Source of the DNA: Macrophomina tecta
Taxonomy: Eukaryota > Ascomycota > Dothideomycetes > Botryosphaeriales > Botryosphaeriaceae
Direction of reading: 5' to 3'
Length of the DNA: 64,000 bases
Assembly (NCBI GenBank): GCA_024180945.1
Contig: JAKSGN010000012.1
Span: 310,001-374,000, forward strand
Shown: positions 40,249 to 50,115 of the stretch, in pieces
How positions within the stretch are numbered: position 1 is the first letter of the stretch
Layout of the letters: every line of letters begins with the position of its first letter
The notes under the pieces: model-generated
Seen by the model: only the letters and a program-made list of their open reading frames with translations
Databases searched by the model: none
Told to the model about the DNA's origin: nothing
Made by a program: the position numbers and the translations under genes

Positions 40249-42109
40249 ACGTACTCCACAAGCGAGATGAACACACAAGCGAGATGAACACTTCCGCCGC
40301 GGCGCGCCTCCTCTATGTTCAACACCGAATGCTTCCACAACACAACATGGAATCGATTTCATACGAAGCCAGAGTTAATTTGGCTCTTGAAGCCATTCGA
40401 AATAACAAAAAGCTAAGCCTACGAACTGCAGCCAAGATCTACAACGTTACAATCAATACTATCCGCAACCGACGCGACGGTAAACCTGCACGACGCGATA
40501 CGCCACCCAATTCGAAAAATCTCACGGAATTAGAGGAGGAGGCTATTGTACAATACGTACTCGAACTGTCTGCGCGATCTTTTTCACCTAGACTACGTGG
40601 TGTGGAAGATATGGCCAACCATCTGTTGCATGCACGCGACGCGCCACGAGTCGGCAAGAACTGGGCCTCCAACTTCGTCAAGCGCCGGCCAGAGCTTCGT
40701 ACGCGTTTTTCTCGCAGATACGACTACCAGAGGGCCAAATGCGAAGATCCGAAGGTTATTCGCGAGTGGTTTGCCCTCGTGCAGAATATGAAGGCCAAAT
40801 ACGGGATTCTGGATGACGATGTGTACAACTTCGACGAAACCGGGTTTATGATGGGCATTATCTCCACCACCATGGTTGTCACTACTTCTGAAGGCCGTAG
40901 CAGGGCTAAATTGGCCCAGCCTGGCAATCGAGAATGGGCAACGGTAATCCAGGGCGTGAATGCTCAAGGCTGGGCGATTCCGCCGTTCATCATCCTCGCA
41001 GGCCAGTACCACCTATCCAACTGGTATACAGAGTGCGACCTTCCGGCCGATTGGGTACTTGCGACTACCGAGAATGGCTGGACTACGAATGAGAGAGGCC
41101 TAGAATGGATCAAACACTTCGATAACCATACAACATCTCGTACAAAGGGCCCCTATCGTCTATTGATACTTGACGGCCACGAGAGCCACCATTCGACCGA
41201 ATTCGAGCTCTACTGCCAAGAGCATAATATCGTCACACTCTGTATGCCTCCACATTCCTCCCACCTTCTTCAGCCGCTTGATGTTGGGTGTTTTGCGCTA
41301 TTAAAGCGGGAGTACGGTCGCCAGATCGAGGACTTGATGCGTATGCATATCAACCACATCAGCAAGCTTGAATTCCTCTGCGCGTTCCGTAAAGCCTTCT
41401 TTGCTTCTATGACGGAGAAAAACATACAACGCGGCTTTTTAGGAGCTGGCCTTGTACCGTACGATCCAAACAGGGTGCTTTCTAAGCTGGACGTACAATT
41501 ACGGACTCCCACACCGACTGGGCCCCCGTCGGCTTCGGCTGACCCTTGGGTTTCCAAGACGCCGCAGAACCCTCTAGAAGCGAATTCCCAGTCTGAACTT
41601 ATTAAGACTCGCATTTCTAGCCACCAGAATAGCTCCCCGACCTCGTTACTAGCGGCTGTTGACCAAATAGCTAAAGGAACGAAGGCAGTAATGCATCGGG
41701 TAGCCCTTTTAGAAGCAGAGAACTCTTCGCTACGTAAGGCCAACGAGGCATTAAGCAAGCGCCGGAGGGCTAAAAAAACACGTGTCCGGCAAGGAGGGTC
41801 ACTTACTATACAAGATGCACAAGGCCTACTGGACCAGAAGGCTGTGGATGAGCAGGTGCAGCAGGAAATGCGTCAACATAGGGGTCAGTCGGGAGGGGCT
41901 TGTACAAAGTCGCGGCACTGCGGCAATTGTGGCAAGACCGGCCATAATACACGTACCTGCCAGTAGGCTGCAGAATCATCTGATTCATCTATTTCCGACG
42001 AAATTGTAGTAAATTTGTAGTGTTGTAGTGGTAGAATTGAAGATAATTGTGGTATAGTGGCGGATAGTGTTCAACTCGCTTGTGTGTTCATCTCGCTTGT
42101 GGAGTACGT
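40249..42109 (+). mobile_element. pogo/Fot element, complete, 1,861 bp
   Basis: Inverted repeats of about 44 bp start ACGTACTCCACAAGCGAGAT and contain two tandem units ACAAGCGAGATGAACAC. TA duplicates flank both sides (40247-40248 and 42110-42111). A single intact transposase frame fills the interior. Confidence 0.93.
40284..41966 (+). CDS. pogo/Fot transposase (560 aa, intact)
   Basis: DDE transposase with CENP-B-like helix-turn-helix regions (LRTAAKIYNVTINTIRNRR, about residues 46-65; then VGKNWASNFVKRRPELR, about 125). The catalytic core has YNFDETGFMMG (about 190), LLILDGHESH (about 293), PPHSSHLLQPLDVG (about 325) and an FGxAF-like block. A coiled segment near 480-500 precedes a C-terminal CCHC zinc knuckle (CGNCGKTGHNTRTC). 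The ATG at 40284 lies inside the terminal repeat; the ATG at 40347 (MESISYEARVNLA) may be the true start. It is intact with perfect termini, so a potentially active copy. Confidence 0.92.
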   Translation: MNTSAAARLLYVQHRMLPQHNMESISYEARVNLALEAIRNNKKLSLRTAAKIYNVTINTIRNRRDGKPARRDTPPNSKNLTELEEEAIVQYVLELSARSFSPRLRGVEDMANHLLHARDAPRVGKNWASNFVKRRPELRTRFSRRYDYQRAKCEDPKVIREWFALVQNMKAKYGILDDDVYNFDETGFMMGIISTTMVVTTSEGRSRAKLAQPGNREWATVIQGVNAQGWAIPPFIILAGQYHLSNWYTECDLPADWVLATTENGWTTNERGLEWIKHFDNHTTSRTKGPYRLLILDGHESHHSTEFELYCQEHNIVTLCMPPHSSHLLQPLDVGCFALLKREYGRQIEDLMRMHINHISKLEFLCAFRKAFFASMTEKNIQRGFLGAGLVPYDPNRVLSKLDVQLRTPTPTGPPSASADPWVSKTPQNPLEANSQSELIKTRISSHQNSSPTSLLAAVDQIAKGTKAVMHRVALLEAENSSLRKANEALSKRRRAKKTRVRQGGSLTIQDAQGLLDQKAVDEQVQQEMRQHRGQSGGACTKSRHCGNCGKTGHNTRTCQ

Positions 42110-42111
42110 TA

Positions 42112-42876
42112 GGTAGTATGAAACGTAGGTGTGAGGCGGTAATCGCAGCCGAGGGTTGGCATACTAAATATTAGTATAAATAAGTAACACCATTATTTTC
42201 TTAAGCTAATTCTGAGCAAGATAAGCATGCATAGCGACTCTAGACACGTTGTGTCGACTTACGCTGCGTTGTTTGGTGGGTGGGCAGTCAGCCCGTGTCG
42301 GGCCGGCCCAGAACTTTTGTCCTAGTACTGTAAATAGCTCCTACTCAAAAGACATTCTCCACGTATGGTCTCTAAAGTGGAATTTGCTAATTTCCCTCTC
42401 TTATAGATTAAACCGGGGGCCGCTCATCTGGCTCTCTTCATTTGCGAGAGCCTCAATTAAGATATGAGTTGGAGCTGTGCGGCCTTGTGGCAAGCCAGCG
42501 CATGCATTAGAAAGACTCGCATCAACGGAATGTGGCTAGTGGTAGGCATGCGAGCGACGTGTACGACCGTGACTGTTCGAAGCTTGTGTGAATGGCAGCG
42601 TGAGATCATGTCCAGCGATACGCTTCATAAACGCCCAAACGCCCGAAATCCATCGAGGAGCGTCCTCTGCACAGACCGCCAGCCCCGCGCTGGCCCAACA
42701 GCACAAGCGTATTTACGACTCTCGTATACATACCTCTTCCCCTCCGTGTCACACGCACAGGAAGGTTCTCAGATAGCGGCGGGCCTAGGTATCGAAAAGG
42801 GGCCCATATTACAAGATACTTGGTTATGACAACATACTTCACATGGAACTGTTGTGTTGGAGCTAAGACCCACAGC
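42112..42876. other. Intergenic, nothing recognised
   Basis: No conserved frame or repeat terminus between the pogo element and the Trk relic. Confidence 0.4.
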
Positions 42877-43225
42877 AAGGACAACGTCGCCGACGACGCC
42901 GACCCGGCCTTCCAGGTCTTCCCCATCTTCTTCGAGATCGTGTCGGCGTACGGCAACGTCGCCTGAGCCTGGGCTACCCCACCGTGCTGACCAGCCTGAG
43001 CGGCCAGTTCTCCACCTTCAGCAAGCTGGTCATCTGCGGCATGATGATCCGCGGCAGGCATGGGGCCTGCCCTACGTGCTGGTCCGCGCCATCGTGCTGT
43101 CTGGCGATGTGCTGGATGATCAGCGGACCGACAAGGAGAGTGCGTCCGCTTCTCCTCTGCAGGCTGAGGACGGGAGGACGGGGGATGGCGTGGAGGAGAA
43201 ATCGAAACGCTTCCATACGGACTGA
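42877..43225 (+). pseudogene. Trk/HKT potassium transporter, C-terminal relic
   Basis: Three frames together spell the last pore region and tail of a fungal Trk K+ transporter: DPAFQVFPIFFEIVSAYGNV, then SLSGQFSTFSKLVICGMMIRG, then LPYVLVRAIVLSGDVLDDQ. Small deletions near 42966 and 43063 shift the frame. The rest of the gene is absent. It lies tail to tail with an intact Na+/H+ antiporter, which may be coincidence or a former cation-transport pair. Confidence 0.8.
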
Positions 43226-43901
43226 CGCATGGCTTTCTTTACTGGTAGGATCTTTAAGATTTGACCTGATGTAATTGTCTCCACAGGACCCATATGAATT
43301 CAACCTCACGCAGCTCCAATGGCTTGTACAAATCAGAGGGGATGCGGGATCCCAAGGCAATCCATTGCAGGGTTGTGTACACTCATTCTGTGCCAGAATT
43401 TAGTTTAAAGGGGCATTTCAGTATAAAATCAGGCCGCCTGCGCCACAGCCATGCACAATAACCCGGTTGACCCTCAATATCCAAAAGCGTGACACGATTA
43501 CTGGATGCTTAGGGTTCAACACATGCCTGTACCACCGACGACACCATAGATGTGGTTTCCATTCCTCCTATTCAATTGTGACAGGTTTACGGCCTATCTT
43601 CATCCACAAACAGAGACAAGAGGTTGCGCAACCCACTTCTTAAGACGAGCATTTATCTAATTTCTTATATCGCTGTCCCGCAATCAAGCAGGAAAAAAGA
43701 TACAAAAAGAGTGTGTGACTCCTCTCCGTCTCCCTTCTCTTTCCCTTTTCCATCTTTCCCCCAATTCCCCCTTCCCCCCTCCCACCGCGCCAAATATGGG
43801 GTGTCGTCCTTCGCGTTCTAACAAAGCCCTTCGACGGGGACCTGGTCATATGCCTCCAAAAACCAAAAGGAAAACCAACGCGACCGACGACACCCGAGAC
43901 C
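43226..43901. other. Intergenic between convergent genes
   Basis: Holds the 3' flank of the antiporter, including a pyrimidine-rich tract near 43725-43790. No gene recognised. Confidence 0.4.
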
Positions 43902-46115
43902 TTAGACCATCTCACGCGCGGTGACACGCTCGCGATTGGTCAGCGGGTAGCCGTCGTCGAACTGGACCCCCCCTTTCCCGATGACAACACGCTCAGTACG
44001 GTCGGCCAGCGGGTAACCGTCGTCGAACTCGACCTCCTTCCTGCCACTCCACGCCGGCGGGGCGTCCTCTGGCTTCGCGAAGCCGCGCGAGAAGCGGTTG
44101 TAGACGACGACGGAGCCGCGCTTGGGCACGTAGCTGCTGTTCTTCGGCTTGGCCGCGTTGACTGAGAGCGGCCGCAGCTCGACGGGCGCGTCAATCACGG
44201 GCGCCACCCCCATGCGCTTGTAGAGGAGGTCCAAGGCAGGGATGGAGAGGCCGTGGAAGACGATGGAGAAGAGGACGAGCCAGTACACGGCTAGTACGGT
44301 GAGATTAGTAAAAACAGAAAAAAGATAAAAGTGGACGAGATTTGCTTCTTTTATCTTGGGAGCAAGGATGGAGGGATATATCACTTACTCGGTCCGAGAG
44401 CACGAACCAGGTTTGTCTCTTCTGCATCACCCTCTCCGAGTTCCGGGAAGAGATGGCGAGTATGCTCGAGGTAGAAGACCGCACCAATCCCTACAGGGGA
44501 AAAGTGAAGATGAGTTTTCAGCTGTTCACAGAGCGGGAGGAGGGCAAAGGGCGCATGAGCTCACCAATCGGACCAAAATATCCCATGAACAAGGCCTCCT
44601 TGATATTCTTGCACACGTTCGGCATGAACTTGTACGCAATCAAGACGGCCGGGATCCGGCGGAAGACCATGACGAGGAAACCGAGGCCGAAAAGCCGGCC
44701 GTAGGTGATGCCGGTGACGTCGGGCTGGTTGAATTCCGACCACGGCAGGACGGCGCCGATGTACATGAAGCCGCCAAAGTTGAGGAGCACGTCAATGGAC
44801 GAGTTGACCTCGTCGTGCCGGGCTTCCGTCTCTTCCAGGTACTGGCCATCCCAGTTCAGGGCGTTGCCGGCGAAGAAACAGGCAAGCAAGTCGTCCGTTC
44901 CAAGCGCGCCGCATGTGCCGATGGTGAACAGCTGTAGTCTGTCAGAAAAGCAGTCTGGCTCGGGCGGAGAAAAAAAAAAAGGGGACACTTACGCCTATGG
45001 CGGCGGGGAAGAGGAGGTAGCTCTCGTTGTCAATCCATCTCCTGGGTGGCACGGTGAGCAAATGGATTCAAAGTGGAAGAGGAATGGGCCGGAGAGTACT
45101 TCTTCAAAGCGAACTTCAGGGCCTTGCAGCTGCCGTATCCGACTAAAACACCGTATACGGCGCTCATAAGGACGATGTACAGCCACGTTTCGACGACCCA
45201 CTGCTCAAGAGCCTTCCCAACACCCCCGCCTAACCTACCGACTCCATGAGATCCTGACTCCTCGGCACCGTGAGATCCGGTACCAGGAATGTCGGCGTGA
45301 CGGATGAGGTAGGTAGCCAGCATGAGGAAGGGGAAGCCGAACCCATCGTTGGCCCCGGCCTCGGATGATATGATTTCTCTCAGATTCCGGGCCACGTACT
45401 TATCAGCAAAGGGACCCTTAGCGATGGCCTGAGACAAGATGGGGTCGGTGCAGGTGACGCATGAACCGATGACGAGAGCAGCGAGCTTGAAGAAAAGAAA
45501 GTAGGTCAGCAAGGTCTGAAAAGGGAGGAAAGTGCGGTTCGGGAGCGGGCCGAGGTTCACCAAAGTCAGCTTCGGAATCGTCGCGAGGACGCAAGCCGTT
45601 GTGCAAAGCCACATGATGGTCATGATTGGAAGCAGGCATATGAGCATCTCCTTCCATCGCATCAACTGATACTTGGCGGGAAGCTGAAATCCGGCGATGA
45701 CCAGCTGGACACCAATTACGACGCGGCACATTCCCTGAACAGGTAAGTAAGAGGACGGCAGGGCTCGAGGCGACGGTACCGACCAAGGTGATGAGACTTT
45801 GCTGATCGGGTGTGGCGGAACCCCAGCGCGTCGAATCTATCAATCTGGATGCGATGGGGCCGAGGGCGATGCCAATCATCACTGCAGGCACTGTGCTTTG
45901 GCGGTCAGCCACATGAAGCTGGGGTTCGCATGCAACATCTCCACATACAGGCTTCGCCAAGGTACCAGACATTCTTGATCTTGCAGGATATGATCCCATA
46001 GAGCATAATAAATGCTCCTGGTCCACGGGTCAGCGAATGTCGTTGGTACAGGCAGTGGAAGCGAACCTAAGATGGATATGACAATGTTTAGTTCGCTGGT
46101 GTCGAGGTTCGGCAT
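43902..46115 (-). CDS. Na+(K+)/H+ antiporter, CPA1/Nha1 type (588 aa)
   Basis: Plasma-membrane exchanger that expels Na+ or K+ against protons. Eight exons join with matching phases: 46115-46067, 46017-45949, 45890-45784, 45734-45100, 45041-44993, 44931-44565, 44490-44389 and 44290-43902. The N-terminus MPNLDTSELNIVISIL and the NVWYLGEALPAVMIGIALGP loop match fungal Nha1 proteins. The ion-site region VTCTDPILSQAI and EAGANDGFGFPFLMLA contains the family's Asp residues, and TCGALGTDDLLACFFAGNAL follows. The C-terminal tail is short compared with yeast Nha1 and carries two repeats of (E/Q)FDDGYPL(A/T)(D/N)R. All splice sites are canonical and no stop is found, so the gene appears functional. 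Confidence 0.9.
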
Positions 46116-46280
46116 GGTGACGGTTTTAAAGGAAACTGAACGAAAGAGGAAATAAAAATGCTCGACCGGCGAGCTTACGCAGAAAATATTCTTGATAACA
46201 AACTAAGGAAAGGAGAGAGGAAGAGTCGTATTTCGGAAGAGTCGGGAGAGGATTGTGAAAGGCAATAAGGAGGGTTGAGC

Positions 46281-46883
46281 TCAAGTAGCAACCAAGAATG
46301 AGCGACAATTCTGACTGACAGTAGGACTGCGACAGACTGGGTTCCATAAGATGCGTCCGAAACACGCCAGGGCGATCATACTGTGTAAATCCCTTAGATG
46401 ACGAATACTGGGGTTCTCCTTTGAATGCCGAGCCGGATGGAGCGGCATGCCAAGATTTCCGCTCACCAAACCCTGGCGCATGGTTTGTATACCAAGATAG
46501 TATATGCCATCCTTTCTGATTCTGATGTGGTCTTGGCGCCTTGGAATTTCAGGCACAGGCTCAACATGTCGTAGATCTATTGGAACTGGTCTTCCTGAGA
46601 ATTTCTTAAATTGAGCCACGCGATACGCCTCCCCGGTTCCAAGACACTTAGCTGGCTCAGTTGGACAATGCTGGGCTCTTGGCTCTGGACGCCTGCACAT
46701 GTGCTGTACATCCACGAATAGTATACGTTGATCCCAATCTTCCAAACGTCTCTTGTTTCTTGTGGGCGGTTGATGACGCTCAGGAGGGCGGATGCACATC
46801 CCATGGTCTGGGGCAGCGAATATTAAATAGCTCCTAGTCATATTTGAGTGTCCACAGAATGAAGGGCAAGTAAAGTCTTCCAT
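46281..46883 (-). CDS. Hypothetical protein (200 aa)
   Basis: An open frame from the ATG at 46883 (MEDFTCPSFCGHSN) to 46281, upstream of and on the same strand as the antiporter. It contains several Cys (CPSFC, HMC, HCPTEPAKC) and many Arg/Pro residues. I do not recognise a domain, and no intron signals or neighbours support it. It could equally be a non-coding open frame. Confidence 0.3.
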   Translation of the reverse strand: MEDFTCPSFCGHSNMTRSYLIFAAPDHGMCIRPPERHQPPTRNKRRLEDWDQRILFVDVQHMCRRPEPRAQHCPTEPAKCLGTGEAYRVAQFKKFSGRPVPIDLRHVEPVPEIPRRQDHIRIRKDGIYYLGIQTMRQGLVSGNLGMPLHPARHSKENPSIRHLRDLHSMIALACFGRILWNPVCRSPTVSQNCRSFLVAT

Positions 46884-47208
46884 GATGAATCTGGAGATCC
46901 CCAACTATGGACCTACGAGAGCGCAGGTGGTGATTTCTCAAAAATGGTGGCTTAGAAGTGTGTCCTCTTGTTTGAAGGCGAACAGCGCTGCCAAGTAGAT
47001 AGCCTAAATGAGAATGTCCAGAAGTAGCTTAGCGTCTCTCCAATTCCTCTTATTTAACAGACAGTGCACTCACCCTCAGAGGATCAATCCATTGAGTTCA
47101 AACACCTCTTTCTCTTTCCTTTTTTATATTTTTTTTTTGTTTTAGCTCCAAAGTATCAACAGAAAAAGCTCGCAGGCGGATTTAGCTCTAAGACAGACGC
47201 GTATTCAG

Positions 47209-49705
47209 CAGTGTAGTTTTCAATCCTGTCAATCCTTATCAATCGATATCGACGATTGAATTGAATTGAGATGGAATTGACAGGAAATTGATCAATCCTC
47301 CTGGAATTTCCGCCACCGGGGCGCCACCGGGGCGCCACCCCTCTTCTATCACAGATATCACAACGCCAACTCCCACTGTGGCTTGTTGGCAGGACAACCA
47401 GTAGGAAAAAAAAATTCAATTTCAAAGTCTAATCAAGCATTTCGATGCCAGCTCTTCATACATTCGAGCATTTCAATTGTTTGAGCGGATAACTGCGCTC
47501 TATCCCATGAGATTGTACGACGAGCTCCTGAAAAGACTCGCTCCGCCTCGTCACTCATTGCTGGGATTGAGAGGATATCAAGTGCCATTCTTGAAAGCCT
47601 TGGAAAGCGTCTTCTTTGTGGCTCTTGTAGCCACCACTCAATAGCACTCATATTCCCGAGGTCGTAAGGCTCTTGATCGCAATAGTCGTCAAACTCATCC
47701 AGGCGGCGTGGCCGAGAGTAACCCTCCAGGTCTCGTGCAATCTTACGGAATGCGGAGACTGGCTTTTGAGTCTCTTGACTCGCTTCAACTTCGTATGATG
47801 GTATTACAGGAAGGTGTGTGCTATCCCGGTAGTCCCGCCAAAGCTTTCTGACGCTATTGATGGCCCTTTTTTGCCAGGATGCTTTCCAGTTGCTTTGGAT
47901 ATACTTCGTACGGCGGTTTGGATGAAGTATGATACCAGCGGCATAGAGAGGTGAGTCATCTGTCTTGCTATAATACTTGTCGAGAGTCTCCCAGCTACTG
48001 GTAATCCGAGAACAGAGCTCCTTGTCGTCTTTGAACTCATCGAGCGCCGATTCCAGGTGCCTGATCAGCACATCCATAGTGAAGAGCACAAAGTCGATTG
48101 TCGCCTTATGTCCTTGGCAGTACAGAGTTGCCTCCTGAAACGGCCCCAGAAACGTCTGGATAGTACGAATCTTTTGCCAGTCTAGGGGAGACAGGAAGTC
48201 ATCCTTCAGGTCCGCCCAATAGGCTTTGCAGAACTCGTCAATCTTGCTTTCATACTTGAGTGCAATATCGCACATGCTGGTCCAGCTATTCCATCTTGTA
48301 CGGTTGTCCAGCGGAATCAACCTTCCCACCAGGTCGATGAAGGCCTGAGTGCGGCCGCTTGATGCTCGCACGAAGACAACGATGTTATGAAGCTTGCCTA
48401 GGGGACCCATAACTCGAAATGACTGCCGTAAGGCTTCGGTAGCTCCAACTGGGCCATCTCTCGCGATAATCTCCTGCTCTTCGAATGAGTCCAGCTCCTC
48501 CACCTGCATGAAATTGTGGAAGAGGAATGCCTGAACGGCCAAATTAATTATATGGCCAATGCAACGTATACGATGAGTAAGTATGTCCCAAGGGACATCT
48601 TGTTCTTCAAGATAGCCACCAATCGCAGAACAAAGAGTATCGTTTGAGCTTGCGTTGTCGCTAATGATGGATCCAATCTTTTGAACGATGGCGAAGTCTT
48701 CGAGAATTGGTTTGAGAGCCTTAAATTGCTCCTCTCCAGCATGATTAGGAATCGTGCGAAGACCAATGAGAAGCCTGGACACTTCGGTTTCGCCTTCTGC
48801 AATGTAATGGGCGCAGATTCCAAGCAGAAGGAGCCTATTGGGAGATGACCATACATCGACTGCAAGATTGACCTTCGAGATCGACGACTGAAGCCTCTTT
48901 CGTATGGAATCTTTCCGGCATTCGTAGAGCATCTTGATCTTCTTTCTGACCTCCGAGTGTGCGGTTGTGATGCAGCCTTCGACCTCCGGGTTGAGAAGCT
49001 GGCAAAAGGCGTGAAATTCGGGCCACTCCACAATACGAAATGACAGATTCCGCGCAATGATTAACGTAGCCAGCGCCTCCGTGATGACCTCCTTGTTAAG
49101 AACCTTTCGAAAGACTTGAGCGTCTATCTTTTGCGACGTTTGCCCTGCTGATGCCGCCTTCAAGTAAAGGCGTTCGAGCTGGTCGGCGGTTGATTTACAA
49201 ATCGCTCCAGGCTCTTCCACGACAGTGATTCCATGGACACTTGCGAGATGGTTTCGAAATGTGTTGCTTGCCTGGCTTCGATAGCCATTCGTACAGTATT
49301 TGCAATAGAAAAGTCGGTTTTTCCCTTCCTTTTCCGGTTCATTTGGCCCTGGCTGACGACAGTGTGCCCTCGTTGCAGATGCTGCAGTTCCTCTTGTATT
49401 TCTGGATCGTGATGTTGCCTCGGTGGTGAGAGAGTCCTCAACGGAAAGGTTTGTAAAAGACGAATTGAGCTCGTCATCCATGCCCGATAATTGATAATGC
49501 AATAGAAGAGGACTGTTTGATGCATTTCGGGTCCTGCGGCTCCCTGCGGGCGTGTTTTATGGCGTTTGTTTGGTGGCGTTTGGCAGGGCAACCAGGAGGC
49601 TGTCGATCCTTATCAATCGTCAATTCAATTCTATGATGGACTTGATATCGATTGAAAGGGATCGATTGATAAGATTGATAAGATCGAGATTGAAAACCAC
49701 ACTTG
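47209..49705 (-). mobile_element. hAT-8 DNA transposon
   Basis: Ends read CAGTGTAGTTTTCAATC (left) and, inverted, CAAGTGTGGTTTTCAATC (right). Subterminal zones are composed of TCAATCCTTATCAATCG and ATCGATTGATAAG repeats. The terminal bases differ slightly and the flanking 8-mers do not match, so one end may be eroded or exchanged. Confidence 0.8.
47433..49481 (-). CDS. hAT-8 transposase (about 682 aa, intact)
   Basis: Start chosen at the ATG at 49481 (MDDELNSSFTNLS). BED finger (LFYCKYCTNGY...RNHLASVH, about residues 55-85), LAVDVWSSPN (about 205), ISDNASSNDT (about 275), RCIGHIINLAVQAFLF (about 305), TRWNSWTSMC (about 395) and the C-terminal MALDILSIPAMSDEAERVFSGARR (about 625-650). No stop. 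Closer in sequence to hAT-5 and hAT-6 than to the hAT-2/3/7/9 group (for example PRLSRMA...VFSGARR). Confidence 0.92.
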   Translation of the reverse strand: MDDELNSSFTNLSVEDSLTTEATSRSRNTRGTAASATRAHCRQPGPNEPEKEGKNRLFYCKYCTNGYRSQASNTFRNHLASVHGITVVEEPGAICKSTADQLERLYLKAASAGQTSQKIDAQVFRKVLNKEVITEALATLIIARNLSFRIVEWPEFHAFCQLLNPEVEGCITTAHSEVRKKIKMLYECRKDSIRKRLQSSISKVNLAVDVWSSPNRLLLLGICAHYIAEGETEVSRLLIGLRTIPNHAGEEQFKALKPILEDFAIVQKIGSIISDNASSNDTLCSAIGGYLEEQDVPWDILTHRIRCIGHIINLAVQAFLFHNFMQVEELDSFEEQEIIARDGPVGATEALRQSFRVMGPLGKLHNIVVFVRASSGRTQAFIDLVGRLIPLDNRTRWNSWTSMCDIALKYESKIDEFCKAYWADLKDDFLSPLDWQKIRTIQTFLGPFQEATLYCQGHKATIDFVLFTMDVLIRHLESALDEFKDDKELCSRITSSWETLDKYYSKTDDSPLYAAGIILHPNRRTKYIQSNWKASWQKRAINSVRKLWRDYRDSTHLPVIPSYEVEASQETQKPVSAFRKIARDLEGYSRPRRLDEFDDYCDQEPYDLGNMSAIEWWLQEPQRRRFPRLSRMALDILSIPAMSDEAERVFSGARRTISWDRAQLSAQTIEMLECMKSWHRNA

Positions 49706-50115
49706 GGGGGCGGGACGGACGCTTAGGAACCTTTAATGTATGCAAAGCACATACAAGGAATGTTCAGTAGTGTCTACAAGGGTCCTGAACACGTGAAAAC
49801 TGCGACAGAAGCGTGGGGACTCTCCATTTGCGCGCATTTGGTGTAGATTCCGTATTTTCCTGAACATAAAAACATCCAATGTCTGACAGGGACGGATAAT
49901 GGAAAACTACAAGATCTTTCATGGGAGATGATTTGAGTTGAAGTCATTTACCCTGACCCATCACTTTGGGTGATATGCAGGCTACAGACTATTCAAGTCA
50001 TGGGAGATGAGTGATCATCTTCCGTCCCCTCGTCCCAAGGGATAAATGTGGCGCTCATCTCGGCATACTGGCTTTTTTGATCTGAAGTCTCTCTGACGGC
50101 CAACTGGTGGGTAAG
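49706..50115. other. Intergenic, nothing recognised
   Basis: 3' flank of the patatin gene, with no repeat end or conserved frame. Confidence 0.4.

Noticed and set aside
44342..45169. Plus-strand open frames over the antiporter
   Set aside because: Antisense shadows of conserved exons with clear splice sites on the minus strand.
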